From the NCBI RefSeq assembly GCF_003664995.1, contig NZ_JFHL01000026.1, positions 62,001 through 126,000 on the forward strand: 64,000 nt of DNA, given 5' to 3'. Position numbers and translations under genes: made by a program. This DNA is from Mesotoga sp. BH458_6_3_2_1 (GTDB lineage Bacteria; Thermotogota; Thermotogae; Petrotogales; Kosmotogaceae). The notes under the pieces were generated by a model. That model was not told the DNA's origin and did not search any database. It saw only the letters and a program-made list of their open reading frames with translations. Of this stretch, positions 34,014-42,968 are shown in pieces; the stretch's first letter is position 1; the number at the start of each line of letters is the position of its first letter.

Positions 34014-35542
34014 AATTCGACTGTATTGTTATCGGTGCGGGAATAGCTGGCCTCAGTTGTGCCGCCTTCTTGTCCAAGGCGGGAAAGAAAGTTGCACTTG
34101 TTGAGAGAGCGGAAAAACCCGGCGGCTGTTTCTCGTCATTTCAGTACAGAGGTTACCATTTCGACAGCGGAATCAAGGCGGTGGAAAACGCTGGGCTTCT
34201 ATTTCCAATGCTCGAGAACTTCGGTATCATGGATAAGCTGGATTTCGTAAAGAACAGAGTGTACGCTGGTTTCGAGGACAAAGTATTTTCTATGGAGTCT
34301 GACGAAAGCCTTCTGGCGTACTTCGACTTCCTCGGCGAACGTTTCCCCGAAAGCAGATCCGGCATAGAGGATCTACTTAAGGAAATGGAAGAACTGAACA
34401 GCTTCATGGGTTCGTTATCGGGAATGTCGGGACCGCTTTATGGAAAGACTACGTTTCTGACTAAGTTGAAATCAATTCCCTGGTTTTTCAAGAACGGCAA
34501 GAAGCTTCTAGGCTTCTTGAAGAAACTCAAATACAACAATGTGCCGTTCAGGGACTTCTTGAGAGCCAGAATACTCGACGACGAGCTGGTAAGTATCATC
34601 GATGAACCCTTTTTCGACGGGACTCCTGCATTCTTCGGTCTCGCCTACCCAACTGTCTTCAGGGATTACTTCTACCCCAAAGGTGGGATAGAAAGGATAC
34701 CCCTCGAAATTGCAGAGTTCGTGAGAAATACCGGAGGGACCGTCCTTACAAACACCGAAGTTACGAAGATTCTTCTCGAACGCAACTTGCCGGTCGGGGT
34801 GGTTACAGATAACGGTGACGAGTTGAAGGCATCCTTCATCGTTAACGCTGCAGACGCTAAGCGTTTGTACAACAGGCTGCTTCCTGAGAATACCCTCGAC
34901 AAAGACTTCATGCAAAGACTCAACAGAGCGCAGGTTTCCGACTCTGTCTTCTCCGTATTTATGGGAGTTGATACACCTCCGGAGAATCTCGATAAACATG
35001 TAGAACACGTAATCTATGTTCCCGTCGCTGCAAAATACTGCGATTATGAATCTCCAGATTACTTCAAGACAGCGGGAATGGAGATCAGCATTCCCTGCCT
35101 TAGAGACCCGTCTCTCGCTCCAGAAGGCAAGACAGGAATAATTCTGAACTTGAATACGACTCAAAAGGCAATGAACGGCTGGGGAAAGGGGATTTCTGTG
35201 GAGGAATATGAACGTACGAAAGAAGAGGTGGCGGATGATGTAATGGCCAACTTCTTTAGACCATACCCTTCACTTAGAGAGAAAGTTGAGTTCAGGATCG
35301 TCGCCACTCCTTTCACGATGGAAGAGAAGACCTTGAACAGCGGTGGTTCGATTACTGGATGGAATTATCATCCTTCCGAGACCTTTCCTTTGAGAGACTT
35401 CATGAAGATGAAGAAATCGATCAATACGCCGGTGAAGAATCTCTTTCAAGTAGGTCAGTGGAGCTTCGATCCGGCCGGTCTTCCTGTATGCCTTATTACA
35501 GCAAAACTCGCTGCTGACAGGGTGGAGAAAGCTCTTGGCTAG
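34010..35542 (+). CDS. CrtI-like FAD-dependent oxidoreductase
   Basis: A 510-residue phytoene-desaturase-like flavoprotein with FAD-binding motif VIGAGIAGLSCAAFLSKAGK then VERAEKPGGCFSSF, and a C-terminal LFQVGQWSFDPAGLPVCLIT motif that closes the FAD site. Its ATG overlaps the TGA of the upstream flavoprotein (ATGA), so the two are translationally coupled and may work as a pair. No carotenoid or isoprenoid gene is near, so pigment synthesis is not implied. The substrate is unknown. Related pairs could act on lipids or prenyl chains, which is inference. Confidence 0.82.
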   Translation: MKFDCIVIGAGIAGLSCAAFLSKAGKKVALVERAEKPGGCFSSFQYRGYHFDSGIKAVENAGLLFPMLENFGIMDKLDFVKNRVYAGFEDKVFSMESDESLLAYFDFLGERFPESRSGIEDLLKEMEELNSFMGSLSGMSGPLYGKTTFLTKLKSIPWFFKNGKKLLGFLKKLKYNNVPFRDFLRARILDDELVSIIDEPFFDGTPAFFGLAYPTVFRDYFYPKGGIERIPLEIAEFVRNTGGTVLTNTEVTKILLERNLPVGVVTDNGDELKASFIVNAADAKRLYNRLLPENTLDKDFMQRLNRAQVSDSVFSVFMGVDTPPENLDKHVEHVIYVPVAAKYCDYESPDYFKTAGMEISIPCLRDPSLAPEGKTGIILNLNTTQKAMNGWGKGISVEEYERTKEEVADDVMANFFRPYPSLREKVEFRIVATPFTMEEKTLNSGGSITGWNYHPSETFPLRDFMKMKKSINTPVKNLFQVGQWSFDPAGLPVCLITAKLAADRVEKALG

Positions 35543-35636
35543 TTAGTTCTGCAATTCCTTTGATAATGTCTTGATGTTGGTCTGCCTTTTTCCGTGAGAA
35601 TGATATAATCTCTCAAATACTTTGCGGGGGAATTCC

Positions 35637-37862
35637 ATGAAGAGAATCGGGGTGGTACTTCTTTTTGCTTTGCTTTGTGCAATTATCTACGCACGAGAGT
35701 TCAGAAGCATCGAAGAGATAAGGAAATCCGGCGTATTACGGATTTTGCAGACAGAAGACTACTGGTATCCCTTCTATTATCTTGACAGCGACGGCAATCT
35801 CTCGGGTATCGACATAGAACTTGGAAGACATATCGCTTCTCAATTGGGCGTAGAAGCGGAGTTCATTCGAACTGCTTCAGGTCATGAGACTCTTGCAGAA
35901 AACCTTCGTACCGGTGAGGGCGATATTATTCTCAGTTATTACTCATATTCGCCCCGCAGAGCATCACAGATATTCCTGTCACGTGCCTATCTTACGGAGA
36001 GACTTTCCGTGCTGGTCAACACTCAGCTTTTCGAAGAGATCAAGAAGAACGATCCTGAAATGTCCGTTGAAGAAGCATTCGAGACTCTTAACAGACCAGT
36101 GGTTTCAATAATGACTGTAGCAGACACGGTATACGAATCCCTTGCCGAACAGTATTTCCCAAATGCAAGAGTAACGGCCGTAGATAGTACCGAAGAAGCT
36201 TCAAGAAGGTTAGTTCAGAGAACGGAAGAAGCTTTCTTCCTGAACAATCTCTGGACTGAGTCCTTTCTCGTCAGAAACACCTCTCTTCTCCTCCATTACT
36301 CTCTTTATCTATTACCTAACGAGGATCAGATTGTAATCGGTGTAAGCCAGAATAATCCGGAGCTTCTCGAGTGGATCAACAGATTTTTGAGCAGCGAATA
36401 CAACCGGACAAAAGAGTTTGTCTCTAAGTACATTGACTTCGATCTCGTTTCGAAGCTATACGATCCAGTTGACAAAAAAGAAGAGATTCTCTTGGTCGGC
36501 GATCCATACAGATGGATAATTCTGGCTCTGCTGATCGTTTTTTCCATTGTAGTCGTTCACAATAGCCAAAATAAGCTACGAAGAAATAATTCACCTGAGA
36601 ATATTCCACACTGGCTACTGAATATATGGACAATTCTCTTTTCAATGGTATTGGGATTCTATGTGGGTGGCGCATTTCCCGAGATAATTGATTTTCTAAG
36701 TCCCATCGGAACTCTCTTTTTCAATTATCTTCTGTTCTGCGGTCTTCCGATTTTGTTCTGCGTCGTTACGCTAAACTTTCTAAAGCTCATTGAAAGATCA
36801 GATGGAGCGCGTTTCATTAAACGATTCGCTATGGTAATAATCTTCTTCTTTGTCATTGGGGCGGCAATCGGACTTCTTACGGCATTAGTCCTGAAACCCG
36901 GCGTTGGAATCCCTACCGAAGCTCAGGAAGCTCTCGTTTCTTCGATGAGAGAGACAGATCCGTATGAAGAAGTGGATCTCTCGGCAGGCTCCATAATATG
37001 GGCCTTACCTTCAAATATGATTGGTAATAGCGTGGTTAAGGCATTTTCAGAGAACAGAACTCTGACTATTGTCTTCTTTTCAATAATCTTTGCCTTCGCA
37101 GTGAGGTATATTCAATCTTCTAAGAGAACCGGCATCGTAAATTCAGTAGAGACAATAAATGATGCCTTCCTCTTTCTCTTCAGGCTTTCCTACTACGTTC
37201 TTCCAATAGGAATTTTCAGTCTCATGCTTGGGCAGGCCTCGATCTTCATCAGAGATACTGAAGTGCTGATAGCTCTAGTAATGCTCATAGTATGTGAAAT
37301 CGTATGTTTCATTATCTGGTTCTTCATCGGAACATTCCTTGGAGCCAGAAAGGCTTCTCTCTCTCCGAAAAAGTATCTCGGAGTAATAAAGAAGCCGATG
37401 ATGCTTTTGTTCGCCCTTCTATCTTCTGTTGCCGTTATTCCCGAAGCGGTGAAGACATGTGAAAAAAGCGAAAACTTCAACGATGAGAATCAGAAAGGCG
37501 TCATTCCTTTGCTTCTGGTTATGTTTCAGCCTCAAACGGTTTCCCTTTTTGTGGTCGTAGCTATCTTCAACATGCAGCTTCTCGGAAAGTCTTTGAACGC
37601 TGGAGATTACCTGTACATAATGTTTTCATCTATCATTGCCGTATTTGCATCGATTGGCGTTCCCAGCCCACTAGACCTCTTCACTATCTCGATGGTTGTG
37701 CTTCCGTTCAACATCCCTCCGGCCCAGGTAATCTTCTTTCTTCTGCCCTGGATGTACACAGGGAGAAGGTTAGATACGCTTGCAATGGTGACAAATGATT
37801 TTGCCGTAGTACAGTTTTTCAGGAAGAAGCAAACTAAGACTTCAGATTACGAAGCTTTATAA
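35637..37862 (+). CDS. Fusion of a PAAT-type solute-binding domain with a DAACS (glutamate-type) symporter
   Basis: A 741-residue membrane protein. A signal peptide (1-21) leads to an SBP_bac_3-like domain (~25-280), with SGVLRILQTEDYWYPFYYLD, GNLSGIDIELGRHIASQLG and GDIILSYYS. After a transmembrane helix (~300) comes a DAACS/SDF-like carrier (~325-735). The carrier keeps LPSNMIGNSVVKAF and LLSSVAVIPEAVKTCEK (HP1-like). It lacks the NMDGT sodium motif, reading FQPQTVSLFVVVAIF at that place, and HP2 reads GVPSPLDLFTISMVVLPFNIP. Altered coupling or substrate is likely. ATG 35637 has GGGGGA upstream and TATAAT at 35604-35609. Confidence 0.85.
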   Translation: MKRIGVVLLFALLCAIIYAREFRSIEEIRKSGVLRILQTEDYWYPFYYLDSDGNLSGIDIELGRHIASQLGVEAEFIRTASGHETLAENLRTGEGDIILSYYSYSPRRASQIFLSRAYLTERLSVLVNTQLFEEIKKNDPEMSVEEAFETLNRPVVSIMTVADTVYESLAEQYFPNARVTAVDSTEEASRRLVQRTEEAFFLNNLWTESFLVRNTSLLLHYSLYLLPNEDQIVIGVSQNNPELLEWINRFLSSEYNRTKEFVSKYIDFDLVSKLYDPVDKKEEILLVGDPYRWIILALLIVFSIVVVHNSQNKLRRNNSPENIPHWLLNIWTILFSMVLGFYVGGAFPEIIDFLSPIGTLFFNYLLFCGLPILFCVVTLNFLKLIERSDGARFIKRFAMVIIFFFVIGAAIGLLTALVLKPGVGIPTEAQEALVSSMRETDPYEEVDLSAGSIIWALPSNMIGNSVVKAFSENRTLTIVFFSIIFAFAVRYIQSSKRTGIVNSVETINDAFLFLFRLSYYVLPIGIFSLMLGQASIFIRDTEVLIALVMLIVCEIVCFIIWFFIGTFLGARKASLSPKKYLGVIKKPMMLLFALLSSVAVIPEAVKTCEKSENFNDENQKGVIPLLLVMFQPQTVSLFVVVAIFNMQLLGKSLNAGDYLYIMFSSIIAVFASIGVPSPLDLFTISMVVLPFNIPPAQVIFFLLPWMYTGRRLDTLAMVTNDFAVVQFFRKKQTKTSDYEAL

Positions 37863-37944
37863 TGACCGATTTTCCTTTGCTTCACGGTAGATTTCGCACT
37901 CTGAATCTTTTCATCTGCTGAGGTACCACACACTCTAGACTGCC

Positions 37945-37972
37945 TTGAGTTGGCACTCGTATATCATATAAT
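37945..37972 (+). promoter_or_regulatory. Candidate promoter for the exported sensor-like gene
   Basis: TTGAGT (37945-37950) and TATAAT (37967-37972) with a 16-bp spacer lie 43 bp before the GTG start of the next gene. Confidence 0.5.
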
Positions 37973-38014
37973 CCACTTGTTTGGGCTCCAATAATTTCTA
38001 CGGGGGGATTCTTA

Positions 38015-40387
38015 GTGAGAAAAGTACCATTGGTCATTTTGATTATTTCGATTCTCTTTTGCTCTCATATGTTAGCTACTAAGATAATGGTTGTCCAGAG
38101 CTACGATAACGATTATAGCTGGTCTAGAGAGCTTCTTGATGGTATTCAAACCGTATTGTCCGATCCTTCGTTCGAATGGAAAGTCTTTTACATGGATACC
38201 CGCCTTCAAACTTCGGAAGAATGGAAGATCAAGTCTGGAGTCTTAGCCTCAGAAGAGGCGTCTGCATTCAAACCGAACATATTGATTGTCTGTGATGACA
38301 ATGCGATGGAATACTTCGCAAAAGATTATCATGATGCGCCGGTTGTCTTTTGCGGTGTAAATCTCGATCCTTCGATCCATTATTCAGCCAACGCAAATCA
38401 AACTGGTGTAATAGAGACAATCTTCGCCAATGGAACAATCTCTATGATCCTTGAACTCTTTCCAGAAATACAATCCGTTCGATTTATCGGAGATGACAGC
38501 GAGACATTTGAAGGAATGAAGGAACAGATACAAAGGCTCGATTTTGGAGATACATCGGTAGAGATAGAAGGGTTCAAGGTTTTCGAGGATTGGAAAAACT
38601 ACATAGAAGGAGTTTCCCCTCGCGAAGCGGTAGTGCTTCTATCAGTCAGGACTATAGAAGACAGATCTGGCAATACAATCGGCGCTCACGATATCACACA
38701 GTGGACGGTGGAAAATTCCTCTGGTCCAGTCTTCGGTGTATCTGACTTCATTGTTCGAGACGGAGCTGTCGGGGGAGTCGTAAATTCTGGTTTCGAAGAG
38801 GGAAAACAGGTAGCGATTCTGGCATCCAGGATCCTCTCGGGAAGTTCCGCATCAGAAATCGAGATAGAGAGTTCGAAGAATCCGAAAACACTTCTGAATA
38901 CCGAAGCTCTCAGTATGTGGAATATAGAGCTAGATGTTGGCTGGACCGACATAGTTGATGAAGTTATCACAGACTGGTCGATCCCAGCTCAGAGTATTCT
39001 GAACCTTATCATGACGTCTTTTGAAGAGCGGCTGTTAGGAATTATTAGTTCACTGAGGATTTTAGCATCCTGCGCTGAAGTTGAGTCTGGAGACTGGTCA
39101 CTAATCCGACCCCTGCTTGAAAAATTCAACGTTAACTATGAAGGGCTTGCTCTATATATCCTCCCCGATGGTGGATACTATACCGTTCAGAGAGACTGGA
39201 CCGGGTTGAATCTGTCGAATCGCGGTTACTTTCCGGATCTTTTGGAAGGAAAAGAGGTTCTGGGCTATCAGGTACTTAGTCGATCTACGGGAAAAAGATC
39301 GGTAGTTTTCGCAGTTCCTGTTATGGATAACGGTAAGATTTCGGCTTTCGTAGGTCTATCTGCCTTTTTTGAAAACTGGAATTTCTCATTGATAGAACGT
39401 TTAGTTCTGCTTCCAGATATTCACTTCTACGTCTTCGATGCACAGAATTCACTTGCTATGACAGACGATACCGCACTTCTCCTCGGTTCTCTTGACTACC
39501 CGGTGGTCGGTTTAAGCAAGAGATTGGGAGGACTCTCAACGGATGACGGGAGTTTGATCTATTCGGACGGTGATAGCTTGAATACTGCGTACTTCAAGAA
39601 ATCAACACAATGCGGTTGGACATTTGTGATATCCAAACCGATAAATGATGTTGCAGAAGAGAAGGACATGGATCTCATTCTAAATAGTGTACAGAAAAGC
39701 ATTCAGGAGCAGTTCAATCTCATGGACAGTTCCCTTGCAAAGGGAGCGGAAGAGATAAGGAGCGTTCTTCAGGACCCTTCCGGCATAAGGAAAATTCTGA
39801 AAGATCTGTACTCAAACAATCCTCAGGTTGTAAACGTATCTTTCATAGACATAGAAGGCGTTTTGAAGTACATATACCCTGATGAATTCGATTATGTGGA
39901 AGGAGACTGGATTGGAGATCAAGAGCAAATAGTTGAACTCCACAGGAGGGGATTACCTGTATTGAGCCAGAGTTTTGTTGCTGTTGAGGGTTTCCCTGCT
40001 CTTGATCTTGAATGGCCAGTATTTACGAAGGAGGGTGAACTATCCGGTTCTCTAAGTTTCTTGATAAAGCCGGAAACCTTCCTTGCACCCCTAATAATTC
40101 CGAAAAACTATGAACCTTATGAATTTTGGGTAATGCAGCCAGATGGGTTGATATTCTACGATCAGGATGAAATGGAAATGGGCAGGAACCTCTTTACTGA
40201 CCAGCTTTACGAGCCCTTTGAGGAGCTAAGAGTATTGGGTAGTGAGATATCTCAAAAGGAATCCGGGTGGGGAGAATACAGATTCTTTTCACGCGGAATG
40301 GATACGGTTGTTGTGAAAGAAGTCAAGTGGAGTTCGGTTGGGCTTCATGGAACACAGTGGCGTCTGATACTTACGAAGAGCAATTGA
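38015..40387 (+). CDS. Exported multidomain binding protein (ABC_sub_bind-like plus Cache-like domains)
   Basis: A 790-residue protein with a signal peptide (1-21). Residues ~22-300 resemble the ABC_sub_bind domain found in sensor kinases and chemoreceptors: MVVQSYDNDYSWSRELLDGI, LIVCDDNAMEYFA, PVVFCGVNLDP and EGKQVAILASRILSG. The remainder holds two Cache-like sensory segments, one around 330-540 (FAVPVMDNGKISAFVGLSAFF) and one around 560-780 (PVFTKEGELSGSLSFLIKP, FWVMQPDGLIFYDQDEMEMGRNLF). No second membrane helix or cytoplasmic output domain follows, unlike the usual sensors. It may deliver a signal to another membrane protein. GTG 38015 has GGGGGG upstream. Confidence 0.7.
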   Translation: MRKVPLVILIISILFCSHMLATKIMVVQSYDNDYSWSRELLDGIQTVLSDPSFEWKVFYMDTRLQTSEEWKIKSGVLASEEASAFKPNILIVCDDNAMEYFAKDYHDAPVVFCGVNLDPSIHYSANANQTGVIETIFANGTISMILELFPEIQSVRFIGDDSETFEGMKEQIQRLDFGDTSVEIEGFKVFEDWKNYIEGVSPREAVVLLSVRTIEDRSGNTIGAHDITQWTVENSSGPVFGVSDFIVRDGAVGGVVNSGFEEGKQVAILASRILSGSSASEIEIESSKNPKTLLNTEALSMWNIELDVGWTDIVDEVITDWSIPAQSILNLIMTSFEERLLGIISSLRILASCAEVESGDWSLIRPLLEKFNVNYEGLALYILPDGGYYTVQRDWTGLNLSNRGYFPDLLEGKEVLGYQVLSRSTGKRSVVFAVPVMDNGKISAFVGLSAFFENWNFSLIERLVLLPDIHFYVFDAQNSLAMTDDTALLLGSLDYPVVGLSKRLGGLSTDDGSLIYSDGDSLNTAYFKKSTQCGWTFVISKPINDVAEEKDMDLILNSVQKSIQEQFNLMDSSLAKGAEEIRSVLQDPSGIRKILKDLYSNNPQVVNVSFIDIEGVLKYIYPDEFDYVEGDWIGDQEQIVELHRRGLPVLSQSFVAVEGFPALDLEWPVFTKEGELSGSLSFLIKPETFLAPLIIPKNYEPYEFWVMQPDGLIFYDQDEMEMGRNLFTDQLYEPFEELRVLGSEISQKESGWGEYRFFSRGMDTVVVKEVKWSSVGLHGTQWRLILTKSN

Positions 40388-40397
40388 TTTACAATAG

Positions 40398-40418
40398 ACC
40401 CGTTATATGCTAACGGGT
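40398..40418 (+). other. Perfect hairpin directly before the HdeD-like gene
   Basis: ACCCGTTA (40398-40405) pairs with TAACGGGT (40411-40418) with a 5-nt loop. No T tract follows; the next bases are the AAGGTGG ribosome site. It may be a weak attenuator or an mRNA end-protecting structure for the upstream gene. Confidence 0.6.
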
Positions 40419-40434
40419 GAAGGTGGTGGATAGC

Positions 40435-40971
40435 ATGGCAGAAGCAAAGAAGTTCGACTGGATCTCTCTTCTCGTAGGTTTCGTGCTCATAATTGGAGGT
40501 ATTTTTTCTCTGAGCAATCCTCTTGCAACGTTCCTTACCCTTGCAATAATGTTAGGTATCGTTGTTCTTGTTCGTGGAATTATGTTGATAGTGGTCTTCT
40601 TCAAACTTGAAAACCGAACCGGAGCTAAGGTTTTCTTCGCGCTAATTCTAGGAATATTGTTGGCCATTACGGGGGTAATATTTCTCTTCAGACCGCTTTT
40701 TGCCGCAAATGTATTTGCTTTCATAATAGCGATATGGTTTATTGTGGATGCCATTAACAACCTGATAAACGCCGATCGGCTGAAACCTGCGGGAAAGGGA
40801 ATCTACTTTATGAGCATTGTCTTCAATGTTCTTGTTCTTTTTGGAGGAATAATACTCGTTCTACACCCGCTCATTGCCGGTCTGTCGGTTGCCGTAATGA
40901 TTGGGATAACTCTCCTTGTTTTTGGTGTAAACCACATTGTTCTAGCGTTTATGGGCAAGGAGTCTGCATAG
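40435..40971 (+). CDS. HdeD-family (DUF308) membrane protein
   Basis: A 178-residue integral membrane protein with six hydrophobic segments in two similar sets of three, the pattern of DUF308/HdeD proteins. Typical pieces are LVGFVLIIGGIFSLSNPLAT and LILGILLAITGVIFLFRPL near the N-terminus and FGGIILVLHPLIAGLSVAVMIG later. HdeD has been linked to acid resistance in enteric bacteria; the role here is unknown. ATG 40435 is favoured over upstream GTG/ATG codons because AAGGTGGTGG precedes it. It is probably co-transcribed with the upstream gene. Confidence 0.85.
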   Translation: MAEAKKFDWISLLVGFVLIIGGIFSLSNPLATFLTLAIMLGIVVLVRGIMLIVVFFKLENRTGAKVFFALILGILLAITGVIFLFRPLFAANVFAFIIAIWFIVDAINNLINADRLKPAGKGIYFMSIVFNVLVLFGGIILVLHPLIAGLSVAVMIGITLLVFGVNHIVLAFMGKESA

Positions 40972-41243
40972 AAGAAGCGATTTCTTAGTAATTAATACTG
41001 GATGAGTTCTTTGAATTTGAGATGGGGTAAGGATGCATCAATCTATATCCCATCTTTTCTTTTGCTCTTTTACTGCTGAGAAATTCCAGTTCGGGTATAA
41101 TGGTTATGTATGGCTCCTGATATAGTTTATACTTCATAGTCACACTCTTGTTTTCTGCATTTGATTTCTGGAAACCTCTCATGGAGTTCATGGTCATATC
41201 GTTGCTGCAGTTGTCAGATTTGCCGCAAAAAGGAGGTATTTAG

Positions 41244-42317
41244 GTGAGAAAAATCGCATTGGTCTTTCTTCTTTTGTTAGCTTTTATTTCCGCTTCGCTT
41301 GGATGTACTGAGTTTCTTCTTTCGCCTGAAAAAAACAATGGTTTAGTTATCTCAGGTAGAAGTATGGAGTTCTCATATCCTCTGAACTCGAAAGTTGTCT
41401 TCTTCAACAGGGGTGACAGTTTTAGCAGTCATATGCCCGATGGGTCTGAAGCGGCCTCGTGGGAAAATAAATATGGATTTGTGGGATTGAATGCTTTTGA
41501 TATTCCCACAGCAATTTCAGATGGATTGAATGAAATGGGATTGTCTTTGAGCGCATTGTGGTTGCCAGGAACAGAGTATGAACGGGTCTCTCCTGAATCA
41601 GATCCTACAAAGGTTATAGAGCTGTTCGATCTTCCTTCCTGGATTCTTGGAAACTTTGACAGACTTGAATCAGTAAGAGAAGCTCTTGAAAGTATGACAA
41701 TTTGGGGTGAAGAAAATGAACTGCTCGGTGAAGTGCCCCCTCTTCACCTCTCTTTGCATGACAAGTTTGGTGGAAGCATGGTTGTCGAGTTCATTGATGG
41801 TGAGATGAAAATCTATGATAATCCAAATGCAGTTCTTACAAATGCTCCTGAGCTTTCATGGCATCTCGAAAATCTGAGAAACTACGTTAATCTTAGTCCA
41901 TATATGAAAGAAGGTGAAATAAACGGAATAACATATAAGGGAATGGGTTTTGGTAGTGGATACGTTGGAATTCCCGGTGATGGAACTCCTCCCTCTAGAT
42001 TCGTTAGGATAGCTCTGTTAAGAGAGTTTTCAAATCCCGTTGAAACGGAAGAGGAAGCAGTAATGCTTGCCCTTCATCTTCTAAATGCAGTGGACATTCC
42101 TGCCGGAGTTTCAAAGAGAGAAGGAGATGGACCTGCATCTTTCGAGAACACTCAGTGGGTTACCATTAAGGACAATAAGAACCTCAAGTTGTATTTCAGG
42201 TCTTATGATTGCTCCACTCTGTTTCTTGTAGATCTAAATAAGGTTGATTTCTCTGATGGAAGTGAGCATGAGTCGATAATTGTGGATAAAGAATTTTCAG
42301 TCATAGATGCTTTTTGA
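41244..42317 (+). CDS. Exported choloylglycine-hydrolase-family (Ntn) amidase
   Basis: A 357-residue secreted Ntn-hydrolase of the linear-amide C-N hydrolase family, which includes penicillin V acylase and bile-salt hydrolase. The signal peptide ends at ISASLG and is followed at once by Cys21 (GCTEFLL). Cleavage there would expose the N-terminal catalytic Cys required by the family. ISGRSMEF (the Arg and Asp/Glu site), KYGFVGLNAFD, DGLNEMGLSLSALWLPG and LTNAPELSWHLENL (the Asn site) are further family landmarks. GTG 41244 has AAAAAGGAGG upstream. Natural substrates may be acyl-amides such as acyl-homoserine lactones or conjugated acids; this is not resolved. Confidence 0.85.
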   Translation: MRKIALVFLLLLAFISASLGCTEFLLSPEKNNGLVISGRSMEFSYPLNSKVVFFNRGDSFSSHMPDGSEAASWENKYGFVGLNAFDIPTAISDGLNEMGLSLSALWLPGTEYERVSPESDPTKVIELFDLPSWILGNFDRLESVREALESMTIWGEENELLGEVPPLHLSLHDKFGGSMVVEFIDGEMKIYDNPNAVLTNAPELSWHLENLRNYVNLSPYMKEGEINGITYKGMGFGSGYVGIPGDGTPPSRFVRIALLREFSNPVETEEEAVMLALHLLNAVDIPAGVSKREGDGPASFENTQWVTIKDNKNLKLYFRSYDCSTLFLVDLNKVDFSDGSEHESIIVDKEFSVIDAF

Positions 42318-42968
42318 TTGGCTGGAAGTCTACTATATTTTTCAGATTTGTGTAATTGATTATGGTGAGTGATTTTCAATGTGGGTGGTTTCGATGGAGT
42401 GTATTTAGGTCTTTTTCTTATTATATATATCTTTATAGATAATAATAATTAGGTATGTTCAAAACTCGTCGAAAACTTACAGACTTCTTTTCTGCTAAGT
42501 GTTTGGAGTCATGTTCAAAACTTTTTCGCTTTGAACATTGAATGTAGATAACCTTGAGATGGCTGTTTAGAAGAGAGTTTTGGGGTTGTTCAAAAGCGTA
42601 TAAGTTGTAATTAGCCATGATGGCTGGATACACAAATAGTCTTCATTAATTGTTGAGAATTAGTGGAGCGGTGATGTTCAAAACGAGGTTAGCAGAAGGG
42701 AAAAATGGAGGAAAATGATTCAGTAATTGACCTAGGAGACAACACTTTTGAACATGCGTGGGAAGCCATTTCAAGGTGATTCCTGTCGAAAAACAAGGGT
42801 TATGAACTTAGTATGTTCAAAAGATAGGTTTGTTCAGGAAAAGAATTTCCCTACATTGAGGGCTTTTTTGAAGAAGGTTTCCAGAAGGAAGAAAAGAACA
42901 GGGTGTCGCAGCCATTATGCTAAAAGATCCGCGACACCCTGTTTCAGTACAACTCCCGTAACGTTAGC
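42318..42968. repeat. Non-coding region with seven scattered copies of ATGTTCAAAA
   Basis: The decamer ATGTTCAAAA, or a one-base variant, occurs at 42455-42464, 42511-42520, 42587-42595 (TGTTCAAAA), 42674-42683 and 42813-42822 on the plus strand. The reverse form occurs at 42530-42538 (TTTGAACAT) and 42746-42755. No gene is supported: the frame at 42748-42972 has no ribosome site and overlaps the terminator hairpin. Spacing is irregular and orientation mixed, so this is not a simple tandem repeat. A binding-site cluster or the debris of a repeat family are both possible. Confidence 0.7.
42897..42943 (-). terminator. Intrinsic terminator of the FGGY kinase operon
   Basis: A 13-bp perfect stem (42897-42909 with 42931-42943, core CAGGGTGTCGC) surrounds a 21-nt loop. 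Read on the minus strand it is followed by a T-rich run and lies 26 bp after the kinase stop codon. Confidence 0.8.

Noticed and set aside
32121-35542. Carotenoid biosynthesis locus
   Set aside because: CrtI-like proteins form a broad family; no phytoene synthase, prenyltransferase or cyclase gene is nearby.
40985-41197. 70-codon minus-strand frame between the HdeD-like and amidase genes
   Set aside because: Weak or absent ribosome site and no family pattern; it lies in the AT-rich upstream region of the amidase gene.
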